From: Vibrio sp. 10N.261.45.E2
GTDB lineage: Bacteria > Pseudomonadota > Gammaproteobacteria > Enterobacterales > Vibrionaceae
NCBI RefSeq assembly: GCF_002875705.1
Contig: NZ_MCZZ01000111.1
Location: 62,001 to 126,000, forward strand
Direction: 5' to 3'
DNA length: 64,000 nucleotides
Part shown: one piece after another, positions 27,970 through 38,118 of the stretch
Layout of the letters: each line of letters starts with the position of its first letter
How positions within the stretch are numbered: position 1 is the first letter of the stretch
Notes under the pieces: generated by a model
The model's database searches: none
Seen by the model: only the letters and a program-made list of their open reading frames with translations
Told to the model about the DNA's origin: nothing
Program-made: the position numbers and the translations under genes

Positions 27970-28764
27970 CTAAGCGATTGTATGAGCTTCATCAGGGAAG
28001 CGCGCGCTCTCTACTTCTTCTTTGTATAGAGCTACTGCTTTACGCATATCACCTGTTTCTGCTAAGAAATTCTTAGAGAATTTCGGCATGTAGTTCGCAG
28101 AAATACCGAACATGTCATGCATAACCAAGATCTGACCATCGGTAACATTACCTGCACCAATACCAATAACGGGCACGTGACAAGCATCTGTAATTCGTTT
28201 TGCTAATGAAGCCGGAACACATTCAAGTAGAACGATTTGAGCACCTGCGTTTTGTAGCGCAAGTGCATCAGCAACCATTTTATCCGCTTGATCGTCGTCG
28301 CGACCTTGAATCTTATAACCACCAAAGATGTTCACAGATTGAGGCGTCAAGCCTAAGTGTGCACATACTGGCACTGCACGTTCTGTTAGCATCTTCACAG
28401 TATCAACCAACCAGCTTCCGCCTTCGATTTTTACCATGTTCGCACCAGCACGCATCAAAGTAGCAGCGCTCTCACAAGCTTGTTCTGGTGTTGCGTAGCT
28501 CATGAAAGGCATGTCGGCCATAAGAAGGCAATTTGGGCTACCAGCGCGCACTGAGCGCGTATGGTAAGCAATGTCTTCAACGGTTACTGGTAATGTGTCG
28601 TTATGGCCTTGTAGAACCATACCCAGTGAATCACCGACAAGCAGAACTGGCATTTCTTGGCTTTCGAATAACTGAGCAAAGCTCGCATCATAAGCTGTCG
28701 ACGTCGCGAATTTACGGCCTTCACGTTTGCATTTGATCAGGTCGTTAATGGTTACTTTTTTCAT
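27970..28764 (-). CDS. panB: Ketopantoate hydroxymethyltransferase
   Basis: PanB transfers a hydroxymethyl group from methylene-tetrahydrofolate to 2-ketoisovalerate, the first committed step to pantothenate. The 264 residues carry the family segments [12 protein letters not shown] (Mg2+ ligand Asp), VKIEGG and [11 protein letters not shown]. It precedes panC by 8 bases and follows folK by 22 bases on the minus strand, probably in one folK-panB-panC transcript. Confidence 0.97.
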   Translation of the reverse strand: MKKVTINDLIKCKREGRKFATSTAYDASFAQLFESQEMPVLLVGDSLGMVLQGHNDTLPVTVEDIAYHTRSVRAGSPNCLLMADMPFMSYATPEQACESAATLMRAGANMVKIEGGSWLVDTVKMLTERAVPVCAHLGLTPQSVNIFGGYKIQGRDDDQADKMVADALALQNAGAQIVLLECVPASLAKRITDACHVPVIGIGAGNVTDGQILVMHDMFGISANYMPKFSKNFLAETGDMRKAVALYKEEVESARFPDEAHTIA

Positions 28765-28786
28765 TGGTTTTCCTTAATGCGCTTGG

Positions 28787-29272
28787 CTATTGTTGCCAAA
28801 CATTGAGCCCGTTTTTATCTACTGTTTTCAGTAGTTCTGTCAGCTCAGTCCCATCAGGGAGTTGTAAACTTGGTGCGATTTCAGCAAGCGGATAGAGTAC
28901 AAACTCTCGTTCTTTCATTCCATAATGAGGAACGATTAAGCGCTCTGAATCGATCACCTCATTGCCGTATAACACAATGTCGAGATCCAAGGTTCTTGGA
29001 CCCCAACGTTCGTCTTTACGGACGCGCCCTTGCTCTAGCTCGATCTTTTGAGTGCAATCAAGTAGTTCAATTGGCGTTAATTCGGTTTGGATAGCGACTA
29101 CCGCGTTGATGTAGTCTGGCTGATTTTGCGGCCCCATTGGAGTGCTACTATATAGCTGAGAGGTCGCAATAAACGTTGATCGCGGTAGGCTTTTTAGCGT
29201 TTCGATAGCCAAATTTGCTTGGCTAACTGGGTCGGCAAGGTTGCTGCCGACCGCAATGTAAGCAGTTATCAT
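28787..29272 (-). CDS. folK: 2-amino-4-hydroxy-6-hydroxymethyldihydropteridine pyrophosphokinase
   Basis: FolK activates the pterin for dihydropteroate synthesis in the folate pathway. The 161 residues include the start MITAYIAVGSNLADP and the signature RWGPRTLDLDIVLYG. Its ATG overlaps the end of pcnB by four bases (ATGA), which indicates coupled translation. The pcnB-folK-panB-panC order is conserved in gammaproteobacteria. Confidence 0.97.
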   Translation of the reverse strand: MITAYIAVGSNLADPVSQANLAIETLKSLPRSTFIATSQLYSSTPMGPQNQPDYINAVVAIQTELTPIELLDCTQKIELEQGRVRKDERWGPRTLDLDIVLYGNEVIDSERLIVPHYGMKEREFVLYPLAEIAPSLQLPDGTELTELLKTVDKNGLNVWQQ

Positions 29273-30624
29273 TCGGATTGCTTACTCTTTTTGTTTCGGT
29301 AAGTCTTACGGCGACGATGGCCTGACTTTGATGGTGCTGCAACGTCGTTAGCCATTGCTTGACGCATATTGCGTCCCGCAGTCTGATAACGCTCCCACCA
29401 TTTTGCTAACTCTTTGGTTTCGCCGCCTTCAATCTCCCCACGCATTTCTAGGAAATCGTAGCCTGCCCGGAACTTGTTGAGCTCCATTAGGCGAACGGCG
29501 CGTTTACCGTTACGGCGAGGCAGTCGAAGTTGCAGTTGCCAAACTTCGCGAATGGTTGCAGTGTGACGACGAGGAATAGCAATAGATTTTACTTGCTGAT
29601 CAAGAATGATGTTACTCGCTTCCATGATCGCATCGTAGTGCGCCATACCTTGCTCAGCCACAAGTTTGTCTGCCAGCTTGTTCATTGGGTACCAAAGCAT
29701 TGCGGCAAACATGAATGCTGGGTTTACTCGTTTACCATCTTCAATTCGAAGGTCGGTTGAATCGAGAACCAAATCAAGCATCTGTTCGGTATGAGAGTCG
29801 TAATCTTCTGTGAAGTATTCCGCTACTGCTGGGAACATCTGTTGGAACAGGTTGTATTCGCGCATCAGGTGGTAGGTTTCTAAACCGTGACCTGATTGCA
29901 GTAATTTCAGAGATTCTTCGTAAAGGCGCGCTGCAGGGATATCTCGTAGAAGGTGTGCTAGCTCTTCAATCGGGTCAGCCGTGTCTTCTTCAATATCGAA
30001 ATCCAGTTTCGCAGCGAAGCGCATCGCACGTAGCATACGTACTGGGTCTTCGCGGTAACGCGTTTCTGGATCGCCAATTAGACGGATCAGTTTATCTTCT
30101 AAATCTTCTACACCACCGGCGTAATCGTGGATGCTGTAGTCTGCAATGTTGTAGTACATCGCGTTGATTGTGAAATCACGACGCTCTGCATCTTCATCAA
30201 CGCTGCCATATACGTTGTCGCGCAGTAGCATGCCTTCTTTCGATTGTGCAGAAACGTTTTTCGATGGTTCTTGGTGATGACCACGGAAAGTTGCCACTTC
30301 AATAATGTCACGACCAAACATGATATGTGCCAAGCGGAAACGGCGACCGATAAGGCGACAGTTTCTGAAGAGGTGTTTGATTTGCTCTGGCGTTGCGTTG
30401 GTCGCAATATCAAAATCTTTTGGCTGAGAGCCTAATAAGATATCGCGCACACCACCACCGACTAGAAATGCGTCAAAACCCGCACCATTCAGGCGATATA
30501 GCACTTTTAGTGCGTTGTCGCTGATCTGCTTGCGTGAAATATTGTGCTCTTGACGAGTATAAATATTCAGAGCTAGTTCGTGGAATCCGCGTTGTTCGCT
30601 TGGGGTATTGTCGTTTGTATTCAT
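29269..30624 (-). CDS. pcnB: Poly(A) polymerase I
   Basis: PcnB adds poly(A) tails to RNA 3' ends and so marks them for decay. The 451 residues have the nucleotidyltransferase motif VGGGVRDILLGSQPKDFDIA near residues 54-75, and the segment RLIGRRFRLAHI. A strongly basic tail (SGHRRRKTYRNKKSKQ) would help RNA binding. The class II core is shared with CCA-adding enzymes, but length, basic tail and position next to folK favour PcnB. It overlaps folK by four bases. Confidence 0.95.
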   Translation of the reverse strand: MNTNDNTPSEQRGFHELALNIYTRQEHNISRKQISDNALKVLYRLNGAGFDAFLVGGGVRDILLGSQPKDFDIATNATPEQIKHLFRNCRLIGRRFRLAHIMFGRDIIEVATFRGHHQEPSKNVSAQSKEGMLLRDNVYGSVDEDAERRDFTINAMYYNIADYSIHDYAGGVEDLEDKLIRLIGDPETRYREDPVRMLRAMRFAAKLDFDIEEDTADPIEELAHLLRDIPAARLYEESLKLLQSGHGLETYHLMREYNLFQQMFPAVAEYFTEDYDSHTEQMLDLVLDSTDLRIEDGKRVNPAFMFAAMLWYPMNKLADKLVAEQGMAHYDAIMEASNIILDQQVKSIAIPRRHTATIREVWQLQLRLPRRNGKRAVRLMELNKFRAGYDFLEMRGEIEGGETKELAKWWERYQTAGRNMRQAMANDVAAPSKSGHRRRKTYRNKKSKQSE

Positions 30625-30807
30625 TAGTTTAGAACAAAGTAGGTATCGCCAACTTTGTTTTTCTCTTAGTCCAAAGTGGTAGTGCAGAGTTTAATTGCGG
30701 CTAATAATAGCTTAGCGCGAGCCATTTGAGAACATCGTCTGCTTAACCACAGTAGTTGGTTATGGCATTTTTATGTGTCGTTTGTGCTATTTGCCGTGAG
30801 TATCGAG

Positions 30808-31683
30808 CTAATTACAGTGCTCTTTTTGTAAACTATCAGGTAACTGACTGACGTTCCATTGTTGGCAACCCCACAATAAAATCTCATCCATTGATGCCTC
30901 ACAAAGGGCCGTTGGGATTTCAAAACCTAAGAATCGCATAGCGTTGAGTAACGTTGGTTTTGGGTTGTCGAGATCTATCGCGGTGGCGTGGTTTTGTTTT
31001 GACAGTTTATTCCCCAAGCCATCGGTTGCCAACGGCAAGTGCAAGTAACTGACGGTTTTTTGCTTGAGTGTTTTATACAAACTGATTTGTCGACCTGTTG
31101 GTTCAATCAGGTCTGCGCCTCTTACGACTTCTGTTACTCCTTGATCGATGTCATCGAGGACAACGGCCAAGTTATAAGCAAACAATCCATCTCTGCGTTT
31201 AATAATAAAATCTTCTTCAGCCAATGCTTTGGGAATTTGAATCGTGTCGTGGCGAACATCATCGAAGGACTCTACTGGGAAGTCCATGCATAAGCGTACC
31301 GCTTGCTCACCTGAATCAATTAAGCCTGCATTTCGACAGTGACCATTGTAGAAGCCGCCCAAAGCCTTTATCTGCTTGCGGGTGCATTGGCAATAGTAGG
31401 CTTGATTATCAGCGACCCATTGATCGATTTGAGCTTGATACAAACCATGACGCTGGCTTTGATAAACGACTTCACCATCCCAAAATAGGTGGTAAGCCTC
31501 AAGCGTCTTAAGAATGAGGTCTGCAGCGCCGGCCATTTCTCTTGGTGGATCGAGGTCTTCCATACGAACTAACCATTTTCCTTGGTTAGATTTCGCTTGA
31601 AAGTAGCTACCAAGAGCAGCAACAAGTGAGCCAAAATGAAGAGGACCTGACGGTGATGGTGCAAAGCGCCCGATATAATTCAT
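30808..31683 (-). CDS. gluQ: Glutamyl-Q tRNA(Asp) synthetase
   Basis: GluQ is a truncated glutamyl-tRNA synthetase paralogue that attaches glutamate to queuosine in the anticodon of tRNA(Asp). The 291 residues contain GRFAPSPSGPLHFGSLVAAL, with the HIGH-like motif, the KMSKS-like LGNKLSKQNHA, and zinc-type cysteines in YYCQCTRKQ. The anticodon-binding domain of true GluRS is missing, as expected. It lies downstream of dksA, as in E. coli. 183 bases separate it from pcnB. Confidence 0.95.
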   Translation of the reverse strand: MNYIGRFAPSPSGPLHFGSLVAALGSYFQAKSNQGKWLVRMEDLDPPREMAGAADLILKTLEAYHLFWDGEVVYQSQRHGLYQAQIDQWVADNQAYYCQCTRKQIKALGGFYNGHCRNAGLIDSGEQAVRLCMDFPVESFDDVRHDTIQIPKALAEEDFIIKRRDGLFAYNLAVVLDDIDQGVTEVVRGADLIEPTGRQISLYKTLKQKTVSYLHLPLATDGLGNKLSKQNHATAIDLDNPKPTLLNAMRFLGFEIPTALCEASMDEILLWGCQQWNVSQLPDSLQKEHCN

Positions 31684-31825
31684 GAGTGAACAACCTAATC
31701 TAAATGGTACCGCAGTAGCCGATTCTTAAGACGTTTAAAACGAGAGCTTTAATGTTTAGAGCTAAGGCTTAAAGCTGTTATTTACTATCAAGCGTGTGAA
31801 ATACTTTGCTTGGATAACAAACAAA

Positions 31826-31847
31826 AAAGGGAGCCAAGGCTCCCTTT
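31826..31847 (-). terminator. Terminator after dksA
   Basis: AAAGGGAGCC and GGCTCCCTTT form a perfect stem with an AA centre. On the minus strand it is followed by six T residues. It should partly insulate gluQ from dksA transcription. Confidence 0.9.
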
Positions 31848-31864
31848 CTTTACATCTGCAAGAA

Positions 31865-32311
31865 TTAACCTTGCATCTGTTTCTCTTTGATCTCTGCAAG
31901 TGTTTTACAATCAATACAAAGATCAGCAGTTGGACGAGCTTCAAGGCGACGAATGCCAATCTCGATACCGCAAGAATCACAGAAGCCGAAATCGTCTTCT
32001 TCGATCTTGTCTAGTGTCTTCTCAATTTTCTTGATAAGACGACGCTCACGGTCACGGTTACGTAACTCTAGGCTGAATTCTTCTTCTTGAGAAGCACGGT
32101 CAACTGGGTCTGGGAAATTCGCTGCTTCGTCCTGCATGTGGTGCACAGTACGATCAACTTCTTCCCTGAGCTGGTTGCGCCAAGCTGCTAAAATTTTTGT
32201 AAAATGTTCCGTTTGCTCAGGTGACATGTACTCTTCACCTGGCTTTTCTTGGTACGGTTCAACACCTGCGATGGCTAGGATGCCTAGCGCTTTTTTCTTA
32301 GATTCTGGCAT
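31865..32311 (-). CDS. dksA: RNA polymerase-binding transcription factor DksA
   Basis: DksA enters the RNA polymerase secondary channel and, with ppGpp, mediates the stringent response. The 148 residues form an N-terminal coiled coil with the tip motif DPVDRAS at 68-74 (tip Asp residues D68 and D71), and a C-terminal C4 zinc finger at C111, C114, C132 and C135 (CDSCG, CIDCK). The length and zinc finger match E. coli DksA. It sits between sfsA and gluQ, in the conserved order. Confidence 0.97.
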   Translation of the reverse strand: MPESKKKALGILAIAGVEPYQEKPGEEYMSPEQTEHFTKILAAWRNQLREEVDRTVHHMQDEAANFPDPVDRASQEEEFSLELRNRDRERRLIKKIEKTLDKIEEDDFGFCDSCGIEIGIRRLEARPTADLCIDCKTLAEIKEKQMQG

Positions 32312-32446
32312 ACAGCATCTCCTATTTACACCTAGTCAACTGCTAAGCAGCTAATTTTAAGGCGGGTATCTATAGCAGAAAGAACGAATGGTGGCAAATA
32401 CTCTTATTCAAACTTGCAATCAATGTGATTAGTTCAGCATCTTTGC

Positions 32447-33172
32447 TTAGCCATTGATAAATTCAACAGCTTGTTTTAGTTGTATTTGAGTACTGCTGAG
32501 CTCTGCTTTATAGCAAAGCACTTCAACTCCAGCGTCTTGTGCTTGTTTTAGTAATAACGAATATTTGGCGTCTATATGGTGTGCCGCGGATACTTTTTCA
32601 ATACCTGAATGCAAAACAGTGAATAAAAGTACGGCTCTATTTCCAGATTCGACCATTTCTGTGAGTTCACGCAGATGTTTTTGACCTCTGGTTGTGACCG
32701 CATCAGGGAAAAAACCTTGTCCTTTAGATAACGTTTCTTGCTCGTCGAGCAAAGTGACGCTTTTTACTTCGATATAGCAAGGCGGTTTTTCGTTGTCTTC
32801 AAGTAGAATGTCAATGCGACTATTTTCACTACCATATTTCACTTCGGTTCGTAACGCGTTGTAACCTAAGAGTTCAACTATAGTCCCATTTTCAATTGCT
32901 TCCACCGCTAGCTGGTTTGCCCGCGCAGTATTTACACAAATCCGGTGACCTTTGTCCGTTTCTGAGATCTCCCAGCTATTTGGGTACTTTCTTTTTGCAT
33001 TATCTGAGGTTGAGTACCACACCGTATTACCCGGAGTCGCACATCCTGTCATCGCTCCAGTGTTGGCACAGTGAATAGTACGCTCACTGCCGTCTGGAAG
33101 TTTGATGTCTGTGAGAAAACGTTTGTAGCGTTTGATAAGAGTCGCTGGCTCTAATGGCGGATTGAAGTGCAT
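32447..33172 (-). CDS. sfsA: Sugar fermentation stimulation protein homologue SfsA
   Basis: SfsA was named from an effect on maltose metabolism in E. coli; its molecular role is not settled, though the fold resembles nucleases of the PD-(D/E)XK type. The 241 residues show [19 protein letters not shown], which contains the D-X(n)-EVK nuclease-like residues, and [17 protein letters not shown]. It is divergent from hrpB with 34 bases between start codons. Confidence 0.93.
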   Translation of the reverse strand: MHFNPPLEPATLIKRYKRFLTDIKLPDGSERTIHCANTGAMTGCATPGNTVWYSTSDNAKRKYPNSWEISETDKGHRICVNTARANQLAVEAIENGTIVELLGYNALRTEVKYGSENSRIDILLEDNEKPPCYIEVKSVTLLDEQETLSKGQGFFPDAVTTRGQKHLRELTEMVESGNRAVLLFTVLHSGIEKVSAAHHIDAKYSLLLKQAQDAGVEVLCYKAELSSTQIQLKQAVEFING

Positions 33173-33206
33173 ATTACTTATTTAGACGGGTAGGTTTTTA
33201 TGTACA

Positions 33207-35705
33207 ATGTTGCCAACATTACACCACAAGGTTCTCCCATTGCCACAACTGCCCATAGAAGCTGTGATGCCAGATCTGCTCACTGGCATAGAAACACACA
33301 CTCAACTTATTCTAAAGGCTGCTCCCGGTGCGGGTAAGTCAACATTCTTCCCTTTACAGTTAGTTAAGATCAACGCCGTTCAAGGCAAAATTATCATGCT
33401 TGAACCGAGGCGTTTAGCGGCAAGGAATATTGCCACTTACTTAGCGAGCCAGTTGGGAGAAAAGGTGGGAGAGAGCATAGGTTTTAGAGTTCGTGGTGAA
33501 TCTAAAACCAGCAGCGCAACTCGCTTGGAAATCGTCACCGAAGGGATCATGACAAGAATGATCCAAACTGATCCCGAATTGACTGGGGTTGATATGGTGA
33601 TCTTTGATGAGTTCCATGAACGCAGTATTCACGCAGATACCGCATTGGCGTTTAGCTTGGAGATCCAAGAAGCGTTGCGTGACGATCTAAAAGTGGTTGT
33701 GATGTCGGCAACCTTAGATCAACAAGCGCTGCAATCTCTATTGCCGAATGCCAAATACGTTGAATCGCAAGGTCGAACTTTCCCAGTCGATTTCCGTTAC
33801 CAGCCTTTGAGTGCCAATGAATATCTAGCCCCTAAAATAGCCAATGTGATTCGCTCTCTGATGGAGAAAGAGTCAGGCTCACTTTTAGCCTTCTTACCGG
33901 GCGCTTCTGCGATTAAGCAAGTCGAATCTCAACTGGAACAACTCACCAGCGATATCGATGTTTGTCCTCTTTATGGACAACTAAGCTTTTCTCAACAGCA
34001 GAAAGCGATCGCGCCATCAGAGAAAGGGCGTCGCAAGGTGGTGTTGGCTACTAATATTGCTGAGACCTCTTTGACGATTGAAGGCATTCGGTTGGTGGTC
34101 GATTCCGGGCTTGAGCGTGTGGCGAAGTTCGATCTCAAGACGGGCATAACCAAGCTTGAGCAAGTAAAAATATCGCAGTCTTCAGCTGAGCAACGCGCGG
34201 GCCGTGCAGGACGAATTGAGGAAGGCTTGTGCGTTCGTTTGTACAGCGAAACGCAACTTATGCAGCAACCGGCTGTACCGGAGCCTGAAATTCTTCACTC
34301 TGATTTGTCTTCGTTAGTGTCTGAATTGACACAATGGGGCGCTGCGAGTGCTGAGGATCTGCAATGGTTAGATGTACCACCGAAGGCCTCTATTGAACAA
34401 GCCAAGCAACTCTTACAGACTCTTGAATTGTTAGACGGTAATGGTCAATTTACGGTATTTGGAAAACAGGCCCAACGTTTAGGTTTAGAGCCTCGTATTG
34501 CCAGCATGTTGGTTAAAGCACAGCAAGGCAGCCCTGATTTATTGAATGTCGCGATTGTTGCTGCTGCTTTGCTTGAAGAGCCGGAACGCAATGTGACGGA
34601 TATTCAGCACTCTTTGCATCGACTTAAGCAAAGAAAACATTCGAAAAATAGCGTGGTGATGCAACGAGCGAAAAGTCTCGCGAGCAAACTCAATCATCAC
34701 TTGGATTTGTCACAAGCTGATGAATCATTGTTACCATTAGTGCTTTGTTTTGCCTTCCCAGATCGAATTGCCCAAGTGAGAAGCGCGACCAGCAGCGCTT
34801 TCCTTTTGGCAAATGGCCACGGCGCAGAGGTTCGTGACGATGATCCCTTGGCAAACAATGACTATATCGTAGTGATTGATTTGATGCGCAGCACAGGGCG
34901 AGCTAGCCAGATTTTCTTAGCCACTGCGGTTGATATAGCTCAGATAGAAGCTGAGTTCCCAAAACTATTTGTGCGTTCTGATTACGCCGATTGGGATGAA
35001 AAACGTGGTCGCTTAGTCGCTGAGCAACGAGTATCTCTGGGTAAGCTGATTATCAGCACCAAAGCTTTACCTGACCCCGATGCGAATCAGGCGAGTCAAG
35101 CATTGCTCAATTATGTCTCGCGATGCGGATTGGATCGTTTAAATTGGACCGCTTCAGCTAAGCAGTTGGTTGAGCGTGTACGCTGCGCACAGCTTTGGAT
35201 GCCAGAGCATGATTGGCCAGCGATGGATGACGCGAGTTTGCTTGAACACCTTGATGAGTGGCTATCGCCGTATTTGAATGGTATTAAGTCGGCAAAAGGG
35301 CTCGCGAACGTTTCGATTGAACAGGCATTGTCTGCTTATCTTGGTTGGCCTTTGAATCAAGAAATAGATCAATGGCTGCCAACGCATTATCTGATGCCTA
35401 CAGGCAGCAAGAAGGCCATTCGTTATCAATATCAATCTGAACCAGTGATCTCAGTGCGAATGCAGGAAGTCTTTGGTGAACAAGATTCGCCATTGATAGC
35501 GCAAGGGCGCAAAAAAGTGGTGCTTGAGCTACTTTCTCCAGCACAGCGACCACTGCAAATTACTCAAGATTTAGCCGGCTTTTGGGCTGGCGCGTACAAA
35601 GAAGTACAAAAAGAGATGAAAGGCCGTTACCCAAAACATCCTTGGCCGGATGACCCTGCTACTCATGTAGCAACCACTAAAACCAAACGACAGTTGAATC
35701 GATGA
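33207..35705 (+). CDS. hrpB: ATP-dependent RNA helicase HrpB
   Basis: HrpB is a DEAH-type helicase whose cellular role is poorly known. The 832 residues include Walker A APGAGKST near 38-45, DEFHER (motif II), the SATL motif III and the QRAGRAGR motif VI, followed by HA2 and the C-terminal HrpB domain (SPAQRPLQITQDLAGFWAG). The start follows a weak ribosome binding site and could lie further in. Its TGA overlaps the mrcB ATG (ATGA), so the two are translationally coupled, as neighbours in E. coli are too. Confidence 0.95.
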   Translation: MLPTLHHKVLPLPQLPIEAVMPDLLTGIETHTQLILKAAPGAGKSTFFPLQLVKINAVQGKIIMLEPRRLAARNIATYLASQLGEKVGESIGFRVRGESKTSSATRLEIVTEGIMTRMIQTDPELTGVDMVIFDEFHERSIHADTALAFSLEIQEALRDDLKVVVMSATLDQQALQSLLPNAKYVESQGRTFPVDFRYQPLSANEYLAPKIANVIRSLMEKESGSLLAFLPGASAIKQVESQLEQLTSDIDVCPLYGQLSFSQQQKAIAPSEKGRRKVVLATNIAETSLTIEGIRLVVDSGLERVAKFDLKTGITKLEQVKISQSSAEQRAGRAGRIEEGLCVRLYSETQLMQQPAVPEPEILHSDLSSLVSELTQWGAASAEDLQWLDVPPKASIEQAKQLLQTLELLDGNGQFTVFGKQAQRLGLEPRIASMLVKAQQGSPDLLNVAIVAAALLEEPERNVTDIQHSLHRLKQRKHSKNSVVMQRAKSLASKLNHHLDLSQADESLLPLVLCFAFPDRIAQVRSATSSAFLLANGHGAEVRDDDPLANNDYIVVIDLMRSTGRASQIFLATAVDIAQIEAEFPKLFVRSDYADWDEKRGRLVAEQRVSLGKLIISTKALPDPDANQASQALLNYVSRCGLDRLNWTASAKQLVERVRCAQLWMPEHDWPAMDDASLLEHLDEWLSPYLNGIKSAKGLANVSIEQALSAYLGWPLNQEIDQWLPTHYLMPTGSKKAIRYQYQSEPVISVRMQEVFGEQDSPLIAQGRKKVVLELLSPAQRPLQITQDLAGFWAGAYKEVQKEMKGRYPKHPWPDDPATHVATTKTKRQLNR

Positions 35706-38101
35706 TGACCAAAATGTTAACGCCAAAAAAGGCACCACCTAAAAAAGCGCCAGCAAAGAAGTCACCAGCGACCAAAGCCAAGCCAAGAAAACCAAGAGCG
35801 GCTGCGAAAAAGACTAAACCCAAGGCTAAGAAATCTGGCAAAAGAGGTTGGTTGAAAATCCTATGGGGCATTTCTTGGAAAGCTGGCTTAGCGCTCGCGG
35901 CCTTGTTGTTGTTTGTCGGTATTTATCTTGATTCTGTGGTCAAGCAGCGCTTTGAAGGTCAGCTGTTTGATTTGCCAACCGTGGTTTATGCGCGAGTACT
36001 AGATCTGTCTCCTGGAGCACCGGTGAGTTTGGTACAGGTAAAGAATGAGCTCGATGTACTCAACTATCGTAAGGTGAGCTCACCTCGTCACCCTGGTGAA
36101 TATTCATCTTCTTCAACTAAGATTGAAATGATTCGTCGCCCGTTCGAGTTTGTGGATGGGCCTGAAGCGGATCGTCACGTGATGCTGCATTTCAACGGCA
36201 ATGAGTTAACTCGTATTCAGTCGCTGGAGAAGAAAGGCGACATGGGTTATCTGCGTGTTGAACCGAAAATGCTCGGTATGCTTGAAAAAAGTAATGATGA
36301 GCAACGCTTGTTCTTAAAACGCAATCAATTCCCAGAAGTGATGGTTGATGCTTTATTGGCAACTGAAGACCGAAACTTCTATCAACATGATGGTGTGTCA
36401 CCACTGGCCATCGCTCGTGCAATGGTTGTTAACGTTAAAGCAGGACGAACAGTGCAAGGTGGTAGTACGCTGACCCAGCAGTTGGCAAAAAACCTGTTCC
36501 TGTCCAGTGAACGTACATTGTGGCGTAAAGTTCGTGAAGCCTACATTGCGCTTATCTTGGATCATCGTTATAGCAAAGACCGTATCTTAGAGGCTTACTT
36601 AAACGAGGTTTACCTTGGACAAAACGGCGGGCAAGCGATTCATGGTTTTGGTTTAGCGTCTCGCTTGTATTTCGGTCAACCTATTCAAGAGCTTCGCATC
36701 GACCAACTTGCACTGCTTGTTGGTATGGTGAAAGGACCGTCGTACTACAACCCAGTTCGTTATCCCGAGCGTGCAAAAACTCGACGAGATCTGGTCCTTC
36801 GCTTGTTGATGCAACAAGACATATTAACGCCGCGACAATACGAGGAAGCGGCGAGTCGTGATTTGGATATTCAAGACAACCCACGTATTGCTAGCCGTCA
36901 GCCCGCTTACTTTCAACAAGTTAACATTGAGCTGAAGAAGTATGTAGGTGATCGGTTTGAAGCGAAAAAAGGCATTCGAGTCTTCACCTCTCTGGATCCG
37001 GTTTCCCAAGATAAATTAGAGAAGTCGATTGCACGTAAGGTGCCTGATTTATCGAAAACCGCAGGTAACAAACTGGAAGCTGCGGCTATTGCTGTCGATA
37101 GAAATACCGGTGAAATCCGAGCTATGGTAGGCGGGAAACGTACTGGTTACGATGGCTTTAACCGTGCCTTGAATGCGAGTCGTCCTATTGGTTCTTTGGT
37201 TAAGCCTGCAATTTACTTAACCGCACTAGAGCAACCTCAGAAGTACACGTTGGCGACAACATTGAAAGATACGCCACTGAGTTTGAAAGGCAGTAAAGGC
37301 AGTGTGTGGAGCCCAAGAAACTTCGATCGTAAGTTCCGAGGGGATGTGCCTTTGTACGTGGCGCTTTCTAAGTCTTACAACGTACCAACGGTTCGTTTGG
37401 GGATGCAGTTGGGTATTGATGGCGTCTCGGATACGATTGGAAAGCTGGGTGTCGATAAAAATGAGATTCGTCCAGTGCCGTCGATGTTTTTGGGTTCGTT
37501 CTCATTAACACCGTTCCAAGTCGCGCAGATGTATCAAACCATCACTAACTCTGGTCGTATCGCGCCTTTGTCGGCACTTCGTTCTGTGGTTGATACTGAT
37601 GGCGAGGTTTTGTATCAGTCGATTCCTCGTGTATCACAAAGCGTTGACCAGCAAGCGGCTTGGTTAACAACCTATGCGATGAAGCGGGGTGTATCGGAAG
37701 GTACAGGTCGTTTCTTACAAGGTCAGTTTGCATGGGCAGGGTTAGCTGGTAAAACAGGTACCAGTAATGACAGTCGAGATAGTTGGTTCGTCGGTGTTGA
37801 TGGCCGTGAAGTTACGACTATCTGGCTAGGGCGTGATGATAATAAGCCGACTAAGCTTACTGGTTCGAGTGGTGCGTTACGTGTTTATGCTGATTATCTC
37901 AAACACCGAACACCAGAGCAGTTATTGCTGCCTTGGCCGACTGGAATTGCAACGGCGAGCTTTACACGAACTACTGAGGGGGCTTTGGAGTTTGATTGCG
38001 AGGGTACTGTCAAACTGCCAGTTTGGGATGAGAATGGAAACATTAAAAAGAGCTGTGAAAGTCAACCAAAACAGTGGCTAAAGAAGCTTTTTCAGTGGTA
38101 A
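35702..38101 (+). CDS. mrcB: Penicillin-binding protein 1B (bifunctional transglycosylase/transpeptidase)
   Basis: PBP1B polymerises glycan strands and crosslinks them in the periplasm. The 799 residues begin with a Lys/Pro/Ala-rich cytoplasmic tail (about 1-50), a single membrane helix (about 58-76), a UB2H domain that binds LpoB-type activators, then a GT51 domain with EDRNFYQHDGVS near 222 and GGSTLTQQLAKNLF. The transpeptidase has the SXXK serine in SRPIGSLVKP near 494, SXN in SKSYN and KTGTSND near 682. It overlaps hrpB by four bases. Confidence 0.97.
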   Translation: MMTKMLTPKKAPPKKAPAKKSPATKAKPRKPRAAAKKTKPKAKKSGKRGWLKILWGISWKAGLALAALLLFVGIYLDSVVKQRFEGQLFDLPTVVYARVLDLSPGAPVSLVQVKNELDVLNYRKVSSPRHPGEYSSSSTKIEMIRRPFEFVDGPEADRHVMLHFNGNELTRIQSLEKKGDMGYLRVEPKMLGMLEKSNDEQRLFLKRNQFPEVMVDALLATEDRNFYQHDGVSPLAIARAMVVNVKAGRTVQGGSTLTQQLAKNLFLSSERTLWRKVREAYIALILDHRYSKDRILEAYLNEVYLGQNGGQAIHGFGLASRLYFGQPIQELRIDQLALLVGMVKGPSYYNPVRYPERAKTRRDLVLRLLMQQDILTPRQYEEAASRDLDIQDNPRIASRQPAYFQQVNIELKKYVGDRFEAKKGIRVFTSLDPVSQDKLEKSIARKVPDLSKTAGNKLEAAAIAVDRNTGEIRAMVGGKRTGYDGFNRALNASRPIGSLVKPAIYLTALEQPQKYTLATTLKDTPLSLKGSKGSVWSPRNFDRKFRGDVPLYVALSKSYNVPTVRLGMQLGIDGVSDTIGKLGVDKNEIRPVPSMFLGSFSLTPFQVAQMYQTITNSGRIAPLSALRSVVDTDGEVLYQSIPRVSQSVDQQAAWLTTYAMKRGVSEGTGRFLQGQFAWAGLAGKTGTSNDSRDSWFVGVDGREVTTIWLGRDDNKPTKLTGSSGALRVYADYLKHRTPEQLLLPWPTGIATASFTRTTEGALEFDCEGTVKLPVWDENGNIKKSCESQPKQWLKKLFQW

Positions 38102-38118
38102 AGTCATAACAGAAAAGA

